Shown here: positions 15,043-24,112 of the stretch, one piece after another
Layout of the letters: each line of letters opens with the position of its first letter
Position numbering within the stretch: position 1 is the stretch's first letter
Assembly: GCF_001748245.1 (NCBI RefSeq)
Contig: NZ_BDFO01000001.1
Coordinates: 6,725,346 to 6,789,345 of the forward strand
Direction of reading: 5' to 3'
From: Oligoflexus tunisiensis
Lineage (GTDB): Bacteria > Bdellovibrionota_B > Oligoflexia > Oligoflexales > Oligoflexaceae
DNA length: 64,000 nt
Program-made: the position numbers and the translations under genes
Notes under the pieces: model-generated
Databases searched by the model: none
What the model saw: only the letters and a program-made list of their open reading frames with translations
Told to the model about the DNA's origin: nothing

Positions 15043-16395
15043 ATGTATCCCCATACCATAATACACTATCTGGGAATCATGCAAAAAGCCCCGTTCAGCT
15101 TCAGCTGGTTCATACCTATTTTCTGGACCACACTCAGTCTGAGTGCTTCCCACGGTATTTTTCAATGGAACCAAACCCGCGCGACCCTGACCCATTTTCA
15201 AAACTGGATTGAAATTTTTCGGAACGACTATCACCGCCTGCCCTATCAGCTGGCGGAAGTTCGCGCTTTGGCCCGGTCTCACGACAAGCATATCACGCCC
15301 TATGATAACTTCGGCATGCGGCTTCAGTATCTGCCTCTGACAGAGAAGGATTATCTCGTCAAATCCTTCGGCCGCGATGAACAGGAAAACAGGCCACAAA
15401 CCAAAGTGGATCCCACGATCAGCACCGTAGCCAAACGCGCGGAAGCCTTTATTCAACCCGAAGGCCTGCGGCAAAGCATTCCCCAATTTTATCAGGCGGC
15501 ATTCCTGGAAGGGACGCTGTCGCCGGCATCCGGTTTGATCGCCAGTGTGGAAGTGCAACCGCAGTTTCATTTGCGCCAGCTTCTGGTCCGCAGCCCAAGG
15601 AACACGGAATTTTATATGGTGGCTTTCCACGATATGGTGGAGGAATTTTTATGGCTGCCGAGCGGAACGGAACTTATCTATACGGCCTTTGGCTCGCGAC
15701 GTTATGAGGACGGCATCTTTTATTGGAACCTGAAGGACAACAGTATTCACAATATACTGCCCGAATTGCGCCAACAATTTTGGGCGGATCTGCCGGAGGA
15801 TTGGCTGTTCTATGGAACTCTTTCCCATGTGAGCCACGATCCCGGTTTGATTTATCTGATCCTGGCGCCAGCGGAATCCGAGGAGTTGAACCCCCAGACG
15901 TTTTATTCCTTTGCGAACCTCTTCGCCATTCCCATCCATGAATCCCTGGGGAGCAAGGTCGAAGCGCAGAGGATTCCCACGGATTTGGCCTATACCGCGT
16001 TTGATTATGATCTGACTCAGGATCGCCTGCTGAAAACAGCTGAGATGGCATCACCCGTCCAACAGGAGTGGCTCGCACTCAGCCTGGAAGGCGATGCCGA
16101 GGAGCTGATCAGCTCGTGGCAGGATTTCAGCTCCAATCACGCCTCAAGCCCGATGTGTGTCTATGGACTCTGGTGGCTTTCGTCGGTTTATAACGATGCC
16201 TTTCGCCACCTGTCCACACAGGGCTCGGCTCAGGCACAGGTCATTCGTGGATTCGGCATTGAAATGACCGACGCTTTGATCGGCATGCCGTCCGCGCCCC
16301 GTTATCTCAGAGCCATGGGCCGCTTCCTGAAAAAGCATCTTCTCCTTTCCAAGGCCGCGGACTACAATGTGACGTCTTTACCAACGTCACGCTGA
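15043..16395 (+). CDS. Unknown exported/anchored protein with a pseudopilin-like N-terminal region
   Basis: 450 residues. A hydrophobic segment (about residues 17-38) is followed by ATLTHFQNWIEIFRNDYHRLP and ITPYDNFGMRLQYLPLTEKDYLVKSFGRDEQENRP. That resembles the soluble part of the major pseudopilin GspG, where a glycine/aspartate-rich WGNPYQY...YDLYSLGADG segment is typical. The remaining 300 residues match nothing I know and are rich in Trp, Leu and acidic residues. The start is uncertain: ATG at 15043 or 15079, neither with a strong Shine-Dalgarno. manC follows 30 bases later. It might be an envelope protein using a pilin-like fold. Confidence 0.55.
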   Translation: MYPHTIIHYLGIMQKAPFSFSWFIPIFWTTLSLSASHGIFQWNQTRATLTHFQNWIEIFRNDYHRLPYQLAEVRALARSHDKHITPYDNFGMRLQYLPLTEKDYLVKSFGRDEQENRPQTKVDPTISTVAKRAEAFIQPEGLRQSIPQFYQAAFLEGTLSPASGLIASVEVQPQFHLRQLLVRSPRNTEFYMVAFHDMVEEFLWLPSGTELIYTAFGSRRYEDGIFYWNLKDNSIHNILPELRQQFWADLPEDWLFYGTLSHVSHDPGLIYLILAPAESEELNPQTFYSFANLFAIPIHESLGSKVEAQRIPTDLAYTAFDYDLTQDRLLKTAEMASPVQQEWLALSLEGDAEELISSWQDFSSNHASSPMCVYGLWWLSSVYNDAFRHLSTQGSAQAQVIRGFGIEMTDALIGMPSAPRYLRAMGRFLKKHLLLSKAADYNVTSLPTSR

Positions 16396-16425
16396 AGCTT
16401 TCGCTGGATTGCGAGGAGACAAATT

Positions 16426-17532
16426 TTGACAGCTCTAGACTCACACGTATACGCAGTTATTTTGGCAGGTGGCAGTGGCACTCGGTTCTGGCCGAAATCG
16501 CGGCATCTGGAACCAAAGCAGTTGTGTCGCATAGGCTCCAATAATGCCACGATGCTGGTGCAAACCCTGGATCGTCTGGATAACCTTATTCCGCCCGAAC
16601 GCCGCCTGATCGTGACCCATCAGGATCAGATGGAGCTCACGCGTCGTCAGGCCGAAGGTCGTTGCGACCATTTCCTTGCGGAACCGGCTGCGAAAAACAC
16701 TGCGCATGCGTTAGCCCTGGCGGCGTTGGAAATCTCCCGGATGGCACCCGGTTCGGGACCAGGACCGATCATGATTTCCGTGCATGCGGATGCGCTGATC
16801 AAGAACCCTGATGCATTCAATCAAGCGGTCAAACGCATGGTCCAGACAGCTGCGATGGAAAAGCTCACACTGCTTGGCATCACGCCTCAGTATCCCGAAA
16901 CAGGATATGGTTACATCGAAAAAGGCGAAGGCCTGAAGCCAGAGACTCCTATCTTCCAGGTGAAAAGTTTCCGGGAAAAGCCTGATCAGGCAACGGCTGC
17001 GTCTTATATCAAGACGGGGCGCTTTCTTTGGAATTCCGGAATTTTTGCCTGGCGGGTGGACACGATTTTGGACGAACTCGGGAATTTCCTGCCCCAATCC
17101 CTCCATTCGTTGCGGCAGCTGCTGGAAGGTTATGGCGTGAGCAGCTTCAATGAAGTTCCTCAGGATGAGCTGGCCCGAACTTACAATGCCCTCCCGAGCA
17201 TTGCCATTGATAACGGCGTGCTGGAAAAAAGCCAACGCGTGGCCGTGGTCGAGGCTGATATCGGCTGGAAGGACGTCGGCAGCTGGGATGCCCTGGATCA
17301 ATGTTTTCCCACGGATGAAAAGGGCAATCTCTTCTATGGTGAAGTGATCGCCATGGATTGTGAAGGCATCACCGTTGACAGCGACACCAAAATCGTCGCC
17401 TGCATTGGTGTCAAGGATCTGGTGGTGGTTGTATCGAAAGGCGCTGTCCTGGTTTGTCCGAAGAGTCGGGCGCAGGATGTGAAGAAGGTGGTCGAGGAAC
17501 TCAAAGCGCGCAGTCGCACGGATCTCGTTTAA
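16426..17532 (+). CDS. manC: Mannose-1-phosphate guanylyltransferase
   Basis: 368 residues. The nucleotidyltransferase signature AVILAGGSGTRFWPKSRHLEPKQL occupies residues 10-33. Later family motifs are GITPQYPETGYGYIEKGE, FREKPDQATA and WNSGIFAWRV, then DIGWKDVGSWDALD. It makes GDP-mannose from mannose-1-phosphate and GTP for polysaccharide or LPS synthesis. It has the single-domain length, without the phosphomannose isomerase domain of longer ManC proteins. The start is TTG at 16426, supported by AGGAG at 16414-16418. A bidirectional terminator follows at 17541-17570. Confidence 0.95.
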   Translation: MTALDSHVYAVILAGGSGTRFWPKSRHLEPKQLCRIGSNNATMLVQTLDRLDNLIPPERRLIVTHQDQMELTRRQAEGRCDHFLAEPAAKNTAHALALAALEISRMAPGSGPGPIMISVHADALIKNPDAFNQAVKRMVQTAAMEKLTLLGITPQYPETGYGYIEKGEGLKPETPIFQVKSFREKPDQATAASYIKTGRFLWNSGIFAWRVDTILDELGNFLPQSLHSLRQLLEGYGVSSFNEVPQDELARTYNALPSIAIDNGVLEKSQRVAVVEADIGWKDVGSWDALDQCFPTDEKGNLFYGEVIAMDCEGITVDSDTKIVACIGVKDLVVVVSKGAVLVCPKSRAQDVKKVVEELKARSRTDLV

Positions 17533-17540
17533 GGCAGAAA

Positions 17541-17570
17541 AAAGGGGCTGAATCAGCCCCTCTTGTTTTT
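17541..17570. terminator. Bidirectional rho-independent terminator
   Basis: A GGGGCTGA/TCAGCCCC hairpin is flanked by AAAAAA on the left and TCTTGTTTTT on the right, so it can end transcription of manC (plus strand) and of the BamB-like gene (minus strand), which converge here. Confidence 0.85.
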
Positions 17571-17574
17571 GCAC

Positions 17575-19053
17575 TTACATGACCTTATAGCCGTAAAGCA
17601 CTTTCAGGCCCGTGGCAAAATAAATCTGATCATCCACCACGACCGGCTGTCGGGTGACAATTCCCTCCAGATCATCATGCCAGAGGATTTGTCCATTGGC
17701 GCCCGAGACCGCCATGATACGGCCTTCGCTGCCACCGACAAAGATCGCTTTTTCACCGATGGTGATGGTCTTGATGGACTCCCCAATGTTGACCTTCCAC
17801 AGCTGTCGCCCGGTGCCTGCCTGCAGAGCAATCAGATCACCATTGATGCAGCCAACGACATAGGTGCCATCGCGATAGGAGGAACTCGTCACGCTGGGGA
17901 AAGTTTCCTTCCAGAGCACATCCGAGGGACGATGCAGGGTGTCCACCGCAAAGACCAGACCATCGCTGCGAGCCACATAGATCTGATGATTGCCAAGACC
18001 GATCTCGCCCACCACATCCTTGAAGCGGAAGTCCTCGCGGCTGGGATCGAGTCTCCAGTTTTCCTTGCCAGAGTTCAAACTCACCGAGCGCACATCACCT
18101 TCGGTGGTGCCGAAGATGACTTCAGAGCCTGCAACAACAGGACCCGAGCCGGCCCGCAATAGAAGGTTGGCGGTTGTTCCGGTGTCATAGACCCAAAGGT
18201 GCTGACCGGTTTGAAAGTCGATCGCATAAAGCTTTTGATCGGTGCTATAGGCCAGGAGCACGTTGCCGGAGAGCGTGGTTTTCGCTGTTACGAAACGGCT
18301 CAAACGGCTTTCCCAGAGCTGCTTGCCGGTTTGAGTTTCGACCTTCAAAAGGCGCCCATCGCGCAGAGGGATGATGGCCCAGCTGCCGAAAATTTCCGCA
18401 GGAGCTGTCATGCTTTCCGGGATTTTCAGCCACCAGGTGAAGGACCCTGATTTCAAATGATAGGCGCCGACCCATTCAGGATCCACGGAGCCGATCAGTA
18501 CATCGGTGGCCATCGTCCAGCCGGATTCATGGATCTCCCCGATGGGTTTCTGAGCGTCCAACAGTGGATCCATCTTGATCATGCCGGTCCGAAACGGACG
18601 GCAGTTTGCGAAAGGGGCTTCGCTGGGATTCAGACAGGGCTGAGTGCTGGCCGGGCCTGTTCCTGCCGCGGCCGCGGCTGAAGGTGCCGCGTTTTTGTTG
18701 GCTGCAGGGGTACCGCTGGTGGTGCCTGCGGCCGCATTCGCTGACGTTGGACCGTTTGTGGCACCTGCGGGGCCGGTTTCGCTACTTCCAGACGCATTCG
18801 CAGCATCAGCTGATGCTTTCGCAGCGGCGTCAGTCCCTGCAGTTTCCGTATTGCCGCTTCCAGCTGCATTCGCTGCAGCTGTTGTGGAATCAGTTGCAGC
18901 CGTTCCAGTGCTGGCATCACCGGCGGCAGCAGCATCACCCGACGCTGTTTCCGCCGCAGCTTCAGGAGCTGCAGCGTTCGCGTCCGTATTCGTATGGGTG
19001 CAGGCCGGCAAGGCGAGCGTCAAAATCCAGGGAGCAAGGCGAAGGCTTTTCAT
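17575..19053 (-). CDS. BamB-like PQQ-repeat beta-propeller lipoprotein
   Basis: 492 residues. The signal peptide ends in the lipobox ALPAC (Cys about residue 18). About 115 residues of Ala/Thr/Gly/Ser-rich low-complexity linker follow, then a beta-propeller of PQQ-type repeats (WWLKIPESMTAPAEIFG, GKQLWESRLSR, GQHLWVYDTGT, GRQLWKVNIGES, GQILWHDDLEG). BamB is an outer-membrane-anchored scaffold of the barrel-assembly machine. The start at 19053 is chosen because the lipoprotein signal begins there. The yfgM-like gene lies 13 bases upstream on the same strand, as in E. coli, which supports the BamB assignment. The long Ala-rich linker is unusual. Confidence 0.8.
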   Translation of the reverse strand: MKSLRLAPWILTLALPACTHTNTDANAAAPEAAAETASGDAAAAGDASTGTAATDSTTAAANAAGSGNTETAGTDAAAKASADAANASGSSETGPAGATNGPTSANAAAGTTSGTPAANKNAAPSAAAAAGTGPASTQPCLNPSEAPFANCRPFRTGMIKMDPLLDAQKPIGEIHESGWTMATDVLIGSVDPEWVGAYHLKSGSFTWWLKIPESMTAPAEIFGSWAIIPLRDGRLLKVETQTGKQLWESRLSRFVTAKTTLSGNVLLAYSTDQKLYAIDFQTGQHLWVYDTGTTANLLLRAGSGPVVAGSEVIFGTTEGDVRSVSLNSGKENWRLDPSREDFRFKDVVGEIGLGNHQIYVARSDGLVFAVDTLHRPSDVLWKETFPSVTSSSYRDGTYVVGCINGDLIALQAGTGRQLWKVNIGESIKTITIGEKAIFVGGSEGRIMAVSGANGQILWHDDLEGIVTRQPVVVDDQIYFATGLKVLYGYKVM

Positions 19054-19066
19054 GAATCGACCTTTG

Positions 19067-19885
19067 TTATTCCGGGAGCAGAGCCACCAGGCTGCGCGCG
19101 CGATCGGCTTCCGGACTGTTTTCATGCTTGGTCAGGATCTCGGTCGCGGTGGTCCGGGTGTTGGCGTAATCCTTTTTCAGATACTGAATCTGGGCCTTGG
19201 TGAGCAAGGCACGCGGTTTCAGATCATCCGCCACGACGTTGATCAGGGTATCGTTATACTCGAGAGCTTTATCCAACTCGCCGCGATCGGTAAGAATCGA
19301 AACCAGCATCATGAGGGACTGCGTTTGCAGTACGGGATGCGACTTGGAATTCCTGCTCACCTCTTCCAAAACCTTCTGCGCGTCTTCCAGCTTGTTCTGC
19401 TCTGCGGCAAAGCTTGCGTATCGCAAACCAGCGACCCAACCTTCCGCAGAATTCGGATGAGCGGAATAATAGGCCTTGTACTTGTCCGCTGAGGCCGAAT
19501 GATCAGGCTTAAGTTCGGCGATCTTCTGACTGAGGGACTTGATCTCGGGCGTTTCTTCCACAGGCTTGGCTTCGCCTGCCGGTTTCGGCTGAGCTGCCTT
19601 CAAAGTATCTCGTTGTTTTTCCAAAGCTTCGCGCGCTTTGTTGAAATTTTTCAATTCGTCTTCATAAATCGCATCAATTTTGGAAAGCTCGCTGCGGCGG
19701 GCCATTTCCTTTTGTTCGACGACATAGCGGATGCCGTATCCAGCAGCAAGAGCTGCCAGCAGCAAAGTGATGACGGCAAAAAGCGGTTTGGGATTTTGGG
19801 CAATACCGGCCAGAAAATCACCAACTTTAACCTGGAAGGCATCAGGTCCCTTGAGATGCAATTCTTTCGACTTTTGGCTGGACAT
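19067..19885 (-). CDS. YfgM-like inner-membrane TPR protein
   Basis: 272 residues. A short cytosolic N-terminus, one transmembrane segment (about 35-55, PLFAVITLLLAALAAGYGI) and a coiled-coil stretch (about 60-100) precede TPR-like helical pairs (GWVAGLRYASFAAEQNKLEDA, LTDRGELDKALEYNDTL, LTKAQIQYLKKDYANTRTT). This matches the YfgM/TPR_21 family, an inner-membrane periplasmic TPR protein associated with the Sec translocon and chaperones. It sits directly upstream of the bamB-like gene and is probably co-transcribed with it (13-base gap). It diverges from the MshEN gene. Confidence 0.8.
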   Translation of the reverse strand: MSSQKSKELHLKGPDAFQVKVGDFLAGIAQNPKPLFAVITLLLAALAAGYGIRYVVEQKEMARRSELSKIDAIYEDELKNFNKAREALEKQRDTLKAAQPKPAGEAKPVEETPEIKSLSQKIAELKPDHSASADKYKAYYSAHPNSAEGWVAGLRYASFAAEQNKLEDAQKVLEEVSRNSKSHPVLQTQSLMMLVSILTDRGELDKALEYNDTLINVVADDLKPRALLTKAQIQYLKKDYANTRTTATEILTKHENSPEADRARSLVALLPE

Positions 19886-20063
19886 ACATTCCTCTTTACT
19901 ACGGCCAAATTAACGCATAAAAGCGCTAGTTTGCAAAAATGTGATAGTATAGATCTTAAAGTTCTTTGCCTAGCACAATCCACCTGGAATTGTCCTGCTG
20001 TACGGGCCCTGGGAGCCTTGTGCCGGGGTCTTTCGCGTCATGCATCCGAGGAGCGAGGGAATT

Positions 20064-22364
20064 ATGGGAGCATCCGGCCTGGGCGCGCTGCTTGTCAAAG
20101 AGGGATTCCTGACAGAACAGGACCGCGTCACGATTACCAAGACCTGCGGTCAAGGGAGCTGGGCCTTCGCCAAGTGCATCCTTGCGACCGGTCTTTTGGA
20201 CGAAGATGAACTCTCGGCATTTTTTGCGGAACGCACCCGCTATGTGGTGGCGCCGAAGAATCTGCTCGATCGTTTGGATCCTGGCATCATCGAACAGGTC
20301 GATCGCCGCATGGTTTCGCGGCTGGAAGTCCTCCCCCTCGAGATCGATCATCACCGGATTACGGTGGCGGTTGCCGATCCTTTGGATAAAAGCACGCTCA
20401 AACAGCTGGAATTTTTTACGGGCCTTGAAGTGGTGCCGGTGATCGCCCCGCTGTCGCAAATTCACGAGGGTTTGAACCGTCTGAATCCCGATTTCAAAGC
20501 GCGTCCCACGGCCTTGTCCAACTTTCTGCGGAATCACGCGGGGGCGGCCTGGATCAAACAGAAAATCGTGGAGGAAGGTGGTATCGACATTCCTCATGAT
20601 CGTCAGCCGGCGCGCGCGGGGGCGATGGATAATTATCTTGAGGATCAGATTGAGGATGTGTCGCTCGATGATGAAATCGATGCCATGGATGATACTGAGG
20701 ATAATCTGAATGATATTGATGCCGGCAGCCTGGATGAAGGCATCGGTAACAGTGATTTCGATGATATCGACCTTGAAGATTCGGGATCGGATTTGGAGCT
20801 GGCGCCAGGTGATGATCCGGATCATCCCGATGATGCCGGAGAGACGATCGATGATGCCGGCCTGGACGTGGATGATCCCTTCGATAATTTTGACGACGCT
20901 CCCAAAGCGGGCAAGGTTGCTTCTGCGGTTGGTGGTGATGCCAGCGATGACCTCTGGCCGGATGAGGATGAGCCTGCAGCTGAGGCAGCCACCGATGAAT
21001 TGAGCGGGGGTGATGATTTTGAATTGGATGATGTGCTCGCGAAACCGGCGAAGAAATCCGCTCCGCCGCGGGATGATCCGTCCGATGATATGGATTTCGG
21101 CGATGAGCCGGCCCTGGGTGAGGACGTGTCGGATGCCGATGCGCCAGAGGCTTTGAGCGCCAGCGATGACCTTTCCGATTTTGGTCTGGAGGATGATGCG
21201 CCGCGGAAAGCCAAAGCCGCAGCGGCTGATGATCTTTTGGACGAGACCCCTGATCTCAGCCTGGATATCGAGGACACACCGGAAAAAAGCGCCGAGGATG
21301 ACAGCGACCTCGATCATTTGAGCTTTGGTGACGCCGCGGATGAGAACGACGATCTTGCGAGCCCGCTCGATGAACCTGCACCCAAACCAGCCCCAGCCGG
21401 CAAGGCCAGGATGCCGATCGAGTCCACACGCATGGCACAGAAACCCCATATCACGCCTCCTTCCGTCGATGATGAGGATGATCTCGCTGGCGTTGAATTC
21501 GCCGATGATGATGAAACCAGCGTTTCGTTGCGCCGAGCCGTGCACGAGGATGGAGTTCTGCCTGAATTCTCTGATCCGAATTTCGATGACGTGGTGGAGG
21601 ACACCCGCATCGATCTTCATGCTCCGATGGATGATGACGGGGAATTTGGCGAGGATACCGAAGAGACCAACATTCGCCTGCATGCCGCTGATGCAGAGGG
21701 CGAGGCTCCTAAGGAACCTCGTTTTGAGGCTGCCGACGAGGACGGGCTCGAGGATCTCGCGATGGGTTTCAACGATGACGATGGGATCGATGAACCGGCC
21801 GTTCCAGCTCCAGGGAATGAGCCAGGCCTCGATGATCTCGCCATGGAAGCCGAACTCGATGACATTCCCATCGAAGCGCCGGCAGCGCCCGTGCGGGCCG
21901 GTGGACGCATGGCGACCGTCCCGATTGAAAACGGCAGCGTTGCTTCCTTGACGGCAACGGCCAAGGCGAATGAGGCCCTTCTGCGCATGAGCCTTTGTTT
22001 CGATCGCAGCACTGCCCTGGAAATTGCGCGGGAATACCTGCCGCAAATCAGCGGCACGGGCTGTCTTGTGGACATCGGTAAAACCACGGAAGCCCTCGCC
22101 ACCTGGCGCAGTGGAGCAGAAGCGAATGGCAAAGGGAAGACTGCAGCCTTTCAGCGTCTGGCCAAGGCCGCGAAGTCGGGTCAATGGTCGCAGATTCCCG
22201 TCAGTGCGCAGGACGAGATTTTTGGCTCCGTGAAAGCACTCAGTGTTTACAAGATTCAAAAGGATGATGGGCGCGTTCTGCTTTTGGCTGGTGATTATCC
22301 GGTGGAAGATGATTCGTTGCGGGAAGCTTTGACAAGTTTTGCGGAGCAGCTGGGGGCGAAGTAG
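20064..22364 (+). CDS. MshEN/GspE N-domain protein with a very acidic linker and no ATPase
   Basis: 766 residues. The N-terminus has two MshEN-type c-di-GMP-binding-like motifs: GLGALLVKEGFLTEQD (about 5-20) and AFAKCILATGLLDEDEL (about 34-50). The rest of the GspE/PilB N-domain follows (LPLEIDHHRITVAVADPLD, to about 155). Where these ATPases would continue into their motor domain, there is instead about 440 residues dominated by Asp/Glu/Ala/Pro. It ends in a compact folded-looking domain of about 130 residues (from NEALLRMSLCFDRSTALEIAREYL). ATG 20064 is preferred over 20040 because GAGGAGCGAGGGA precedes it. It is probably a cytosolic c-di-GMP-linked adaptor; the C-terminal domain is unrecognised. 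GAT codons dominate the linker. Confidence 0.75.
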   Translation: MGASGLGALLVKEGFLTEQDRVTITKTCGQGSWAFAKCILATGLLDEDELSAFFAERTRYVVAPKNLLDRLDPGIIEQVDRRMVSRLEVLPLEIDHHRITVAVADPLDKSTLKQLEFFTGLEVVPVIAPLSQIHEGLNRLNPDFKARPTALSNFLRNHAGAAWIKQKIVEEGGIDIPHDRQPARAGAMDNYLEDQIEDVSLDDEIDAMDDTEDNLNDIDAGSLDEGIGNSDFDDIDLEDSGSDLELAPGDDPDHPDDAGETIDDAGLDVDDPFDNFDDAPKAGKVASAVGGDASDDLWPDEDEPAAEAATDELSGGDDFELDDVLAKPAKKSAPPRDDPSDDMDFGDEPALGEDVSDADAPEALSASDDLSDFGLEDDAPRKAKAAAADDLLDETPDLSLDIEDTPEKSAEDDSDLDHLSFGDAADENDDLASPLDEPAPKPAPAGKARMPIESTRMAQKPHITPPSVDDEDDLAGVEFADDDETSVSLRRAVHEDGVLPEFSDPNFDDVVEDTRIDLHAPMDDDGEFGEDTEETNIRLHAADAEGEAPKEPRFEAADEDGLEDLAMGFNDDDGIDEPAVPAPGNEPGLDDLAMEAELDDIPIEAPAAPVRAGGRMATVPIENGSVASLTATAKANEALLRMSLCFDRSTALEIAREYLPQISGTGCLVDIGKTTEALATWRSGAEANGKGKTAAFQRLAKAAKSGQWSQIPVSAQDEIFGSVKALSVYKIQKDDGRVLLLAGDYPVEDDSLREALTSFAEQLGAK

Positions 22365-22681
22365 GGACCGGGTTGGATGAAAGCTGGCTGAGTTCGGAGG
22401 TCAGTATTTTGCAGCGATTCAGAAGAGCATGTAGAGCAGCAGCAACGGGGCAGTTTGAACTTTTCTCTCAAACCTAAGGGAAAACTCAGCCAACTTTCAT
22501 CCGGGATGTACCCGGCTGATCGTGATATTGCAGCGGTTGTGCCAGACGCCCAAACCTCTAATTTGACTGCCCCTGTTTTTTTTCAAACTCGCTTTGTGGC
22601 TGCTTTACAAGTCTTTTCAAGGATTTGATGAATCGCGTCTTGATCAGGTGTCAAGGATCCTGACAGCGCATCGGACCCTGC
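22365..22681. repeat. Intergenic region with a 128-bp near-perfect inverted repeat
   Basis: This 317-base gap between convergent genes has no gene. Left arm GGATGAAAGCTGGCTGAGTT (22375-22394) and right arm 22483-22502 are reverse complements with one mismatch, bounding a 128-bp unit. A second, nested pair, GGGGCAGT (from about 22447) and ACTGCCCC (near 22567), is followed by TGTTTTTTTT. It may be a mobile remnant or a large terminator-like structure. No target-site duplication is visible. Confidence 0.6.
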
Positions 22682-23794
22682 CTAACCCCGCAGAACTGCT
22701 TCTATGATCGGCATGTAGTAGAGAGCGAACTGAGGGTCGATATTGACGACCGGGATGCCACCATCCGCGGCCTCGCGAATCCTTCTGTGAAGCGGAATGC
22801 GGCCTATGATCGGGATCTTGCGTTCTTCAGCGAAACCTTCAATCTGCGCCTGGCCAAAGATGTCATCCAAATGTCCGCACGAGCTGCATTGGAAATGCGA
22901 CATGTTCTCGACCAGGCCCAGCACCCGCACCTTGAGCTTTTCAAACATCGACAGACCTTTGTGAGCGTCAAGCAAGGCGACAGCCTGCGGTGTGGAAACC
23001 ACAATTCCACCATGCAGGGGAATATTTTCGATGAGGGTCAGCTGCACGTCGCCGGTTCCGGGTGGCAGGTCGATGATCAGGTAATCCAATTCCCCCCAGG
23101 CCGTCTGATAGAAGAGCTGATCCAGAGCCTTGGCGACCATGGGTCCCCGCCAGATGACAGGATGATAGGGATCCGACATGAAGCCAAACGACATCACCTT
23201 CACCCCGTATTTTTCATGCGGGATCATCTTCTGATCGGCGGATATGGATAAGGGACCATGAAGACCCATCATAAGTGGAACCGATGGCCCATAAAGGTCT
23301 GCGTCGAGCAGCCCGACGGCGGCGCCCTGCGCGGCGAGTCCAGCGGCCAGATTCACCGACACTGTGGATTTACCCACTCCGCCTTTGCCGGAGGACACGG
23401 CGATGACTTTTTTCACGCCGGGAATCGGTTTCAGCTTCATCTTTACACCGAAGGGGCCCGTACGATGGGGAGGCGGTTGCGTCGCCGCATTCCCAGGGGG
23501 CGTCATCCGATCCGCGAAGGAATTCCGCCGTTTGAAATAGATCGTGGCGGACATTCCATGCTGGGCCAGTTCCTTTTGCAGAAGGAGTTCCAGCGAACTT
23601 TTTTGATCAAGGTTAAGACCATCGGAGGCGATTTGTGCGACGGCCGACTTTTCGCCTGGCTCGATCCCGAGCAAACGCTCCCTGGCTTCGCTCGGTGATT
23701 TGCCGAGAAACGCGAACTCAGGACGGAGGGCGGCTTGAGCCAGTATCTCGGTAATGAGAACGGACAATATGTTGCTTTGGTGATCACTGCTCAT
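22682..23794 (-). CDS. mrp: Mrp/ApbC-type Fe-S cluster carrier ATPase
   Basis: 370 residues. The deviant Walker A motif SSGKGGVGKST (about 132-142) and the DLPPGTGD box mark the Mrp/NBP35 branch of ParA-like ATPases. A CSSCGH motif near residue 308 supplies the CxxC that carries a 4Fe-4S cluster between subunits. The N-terminal 100 residues form a small domain like the MIP18/DUF59 domain of other Mrp proteins. It functions in the cytosol, delivering Fe-S clusters to apoproteins. The start is preceded by GAGGGA. The neighbouring divergent gene is a glutaredoxin, another redox/Fe-S protein, 69 bases away. Confidence 0.95.
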   Translation of the reverse strand: MSSDHQSNILSVLITEILAQAALRPEFAFLGKSPSEARERLLGIEPGEKSAVAQIASDGLNLDQKSSLELLLQKELAQHGMSATIYFKRRNSFADRMTPPGNAATQPPPHRTGPFGVKMKLKPIPGVKKVIAVSSGKGGVGKSTVSVNLAAGLAAQGAAVGLLDADLYGPSVPLMMGLHGPLSISADQKMIPHEKYGVKVMSFGFMSDPYHPVIWRGPMVAKALDQLFYQTAWGELDYLIIDLPPGTGDVQLTLIENIPLHGGIVVSTPQAVALLDAHKGLSMFEKLKVRVLGLVENMSHFQCSSCGHLDDIFGQAQIEGFAEERKIPIIGRIPLHRRIREAADGGIPVVNIDPQFALYYMPIIEAVLRG

Positions 23795-23863
23795 TAGAAT
23801 TCCCTCATGCGGGCCAGAATAAGGTTAGCAACCTGTCCGTACCTTAAATCAGGATAAAATACC

Positions 23864-24112
23864 ATGCGAGAAGTCAAGATATACACCACTGAATTCTGTC
23901 CTTTTTGCGTGCAAGCCAAGCGCCTTTTGACCCAGCTCAAGATGCCTTATGAGGAGATCAATCTCGAGGACAAGCCGGAACTCCGGCAGAAGCTTTCCGA
24001 GGAAAACAACGGATATCGGACGGTTCCGATGATCTTTATCGATGGCAGCTTTATCGGTGGCTACACCGAGTTGGCTGCGCTTCACAAGCAGGGTAAGTTG
24101 ATTGAGTCGTAA
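23864..24112 (+). CDS. grxC: Glutaredoxin 3-type thiol oxidoreductase
   Basis: 82 residues, exactly glutaredoxin-sized. The dithiol active site CPFC is at residues 12-15, the cis-Pro TVP at about 53-55, and the glutathione-binding GGYTE at about 65-69. It reduces protein disulfides or glutathione adducts in the cytosol. It is divergent from mrp, consistent with a shared Fe-S/redox theme. The next gene starts inside its last codons (11-base overlap), so the two are translationally coupled. Confidence 0.96.
   Translation: MREVKIYTTEFCPFCVQAKRLLTQLKMPYEEINLEDKPELRQKLSEENNGYRTVPMIFIDGSFIGGYTELAALHKQGKLIES

Noticed and set aside
19956..22259. 767-residue open frame antisense to the MshEN gene
   Set aside because: Arises because the sense gene is rich in GAT/GAC codons, giving Ile/Arg/Val on the other strand; no start signal, no domain, and it would overlap the whole real gene.
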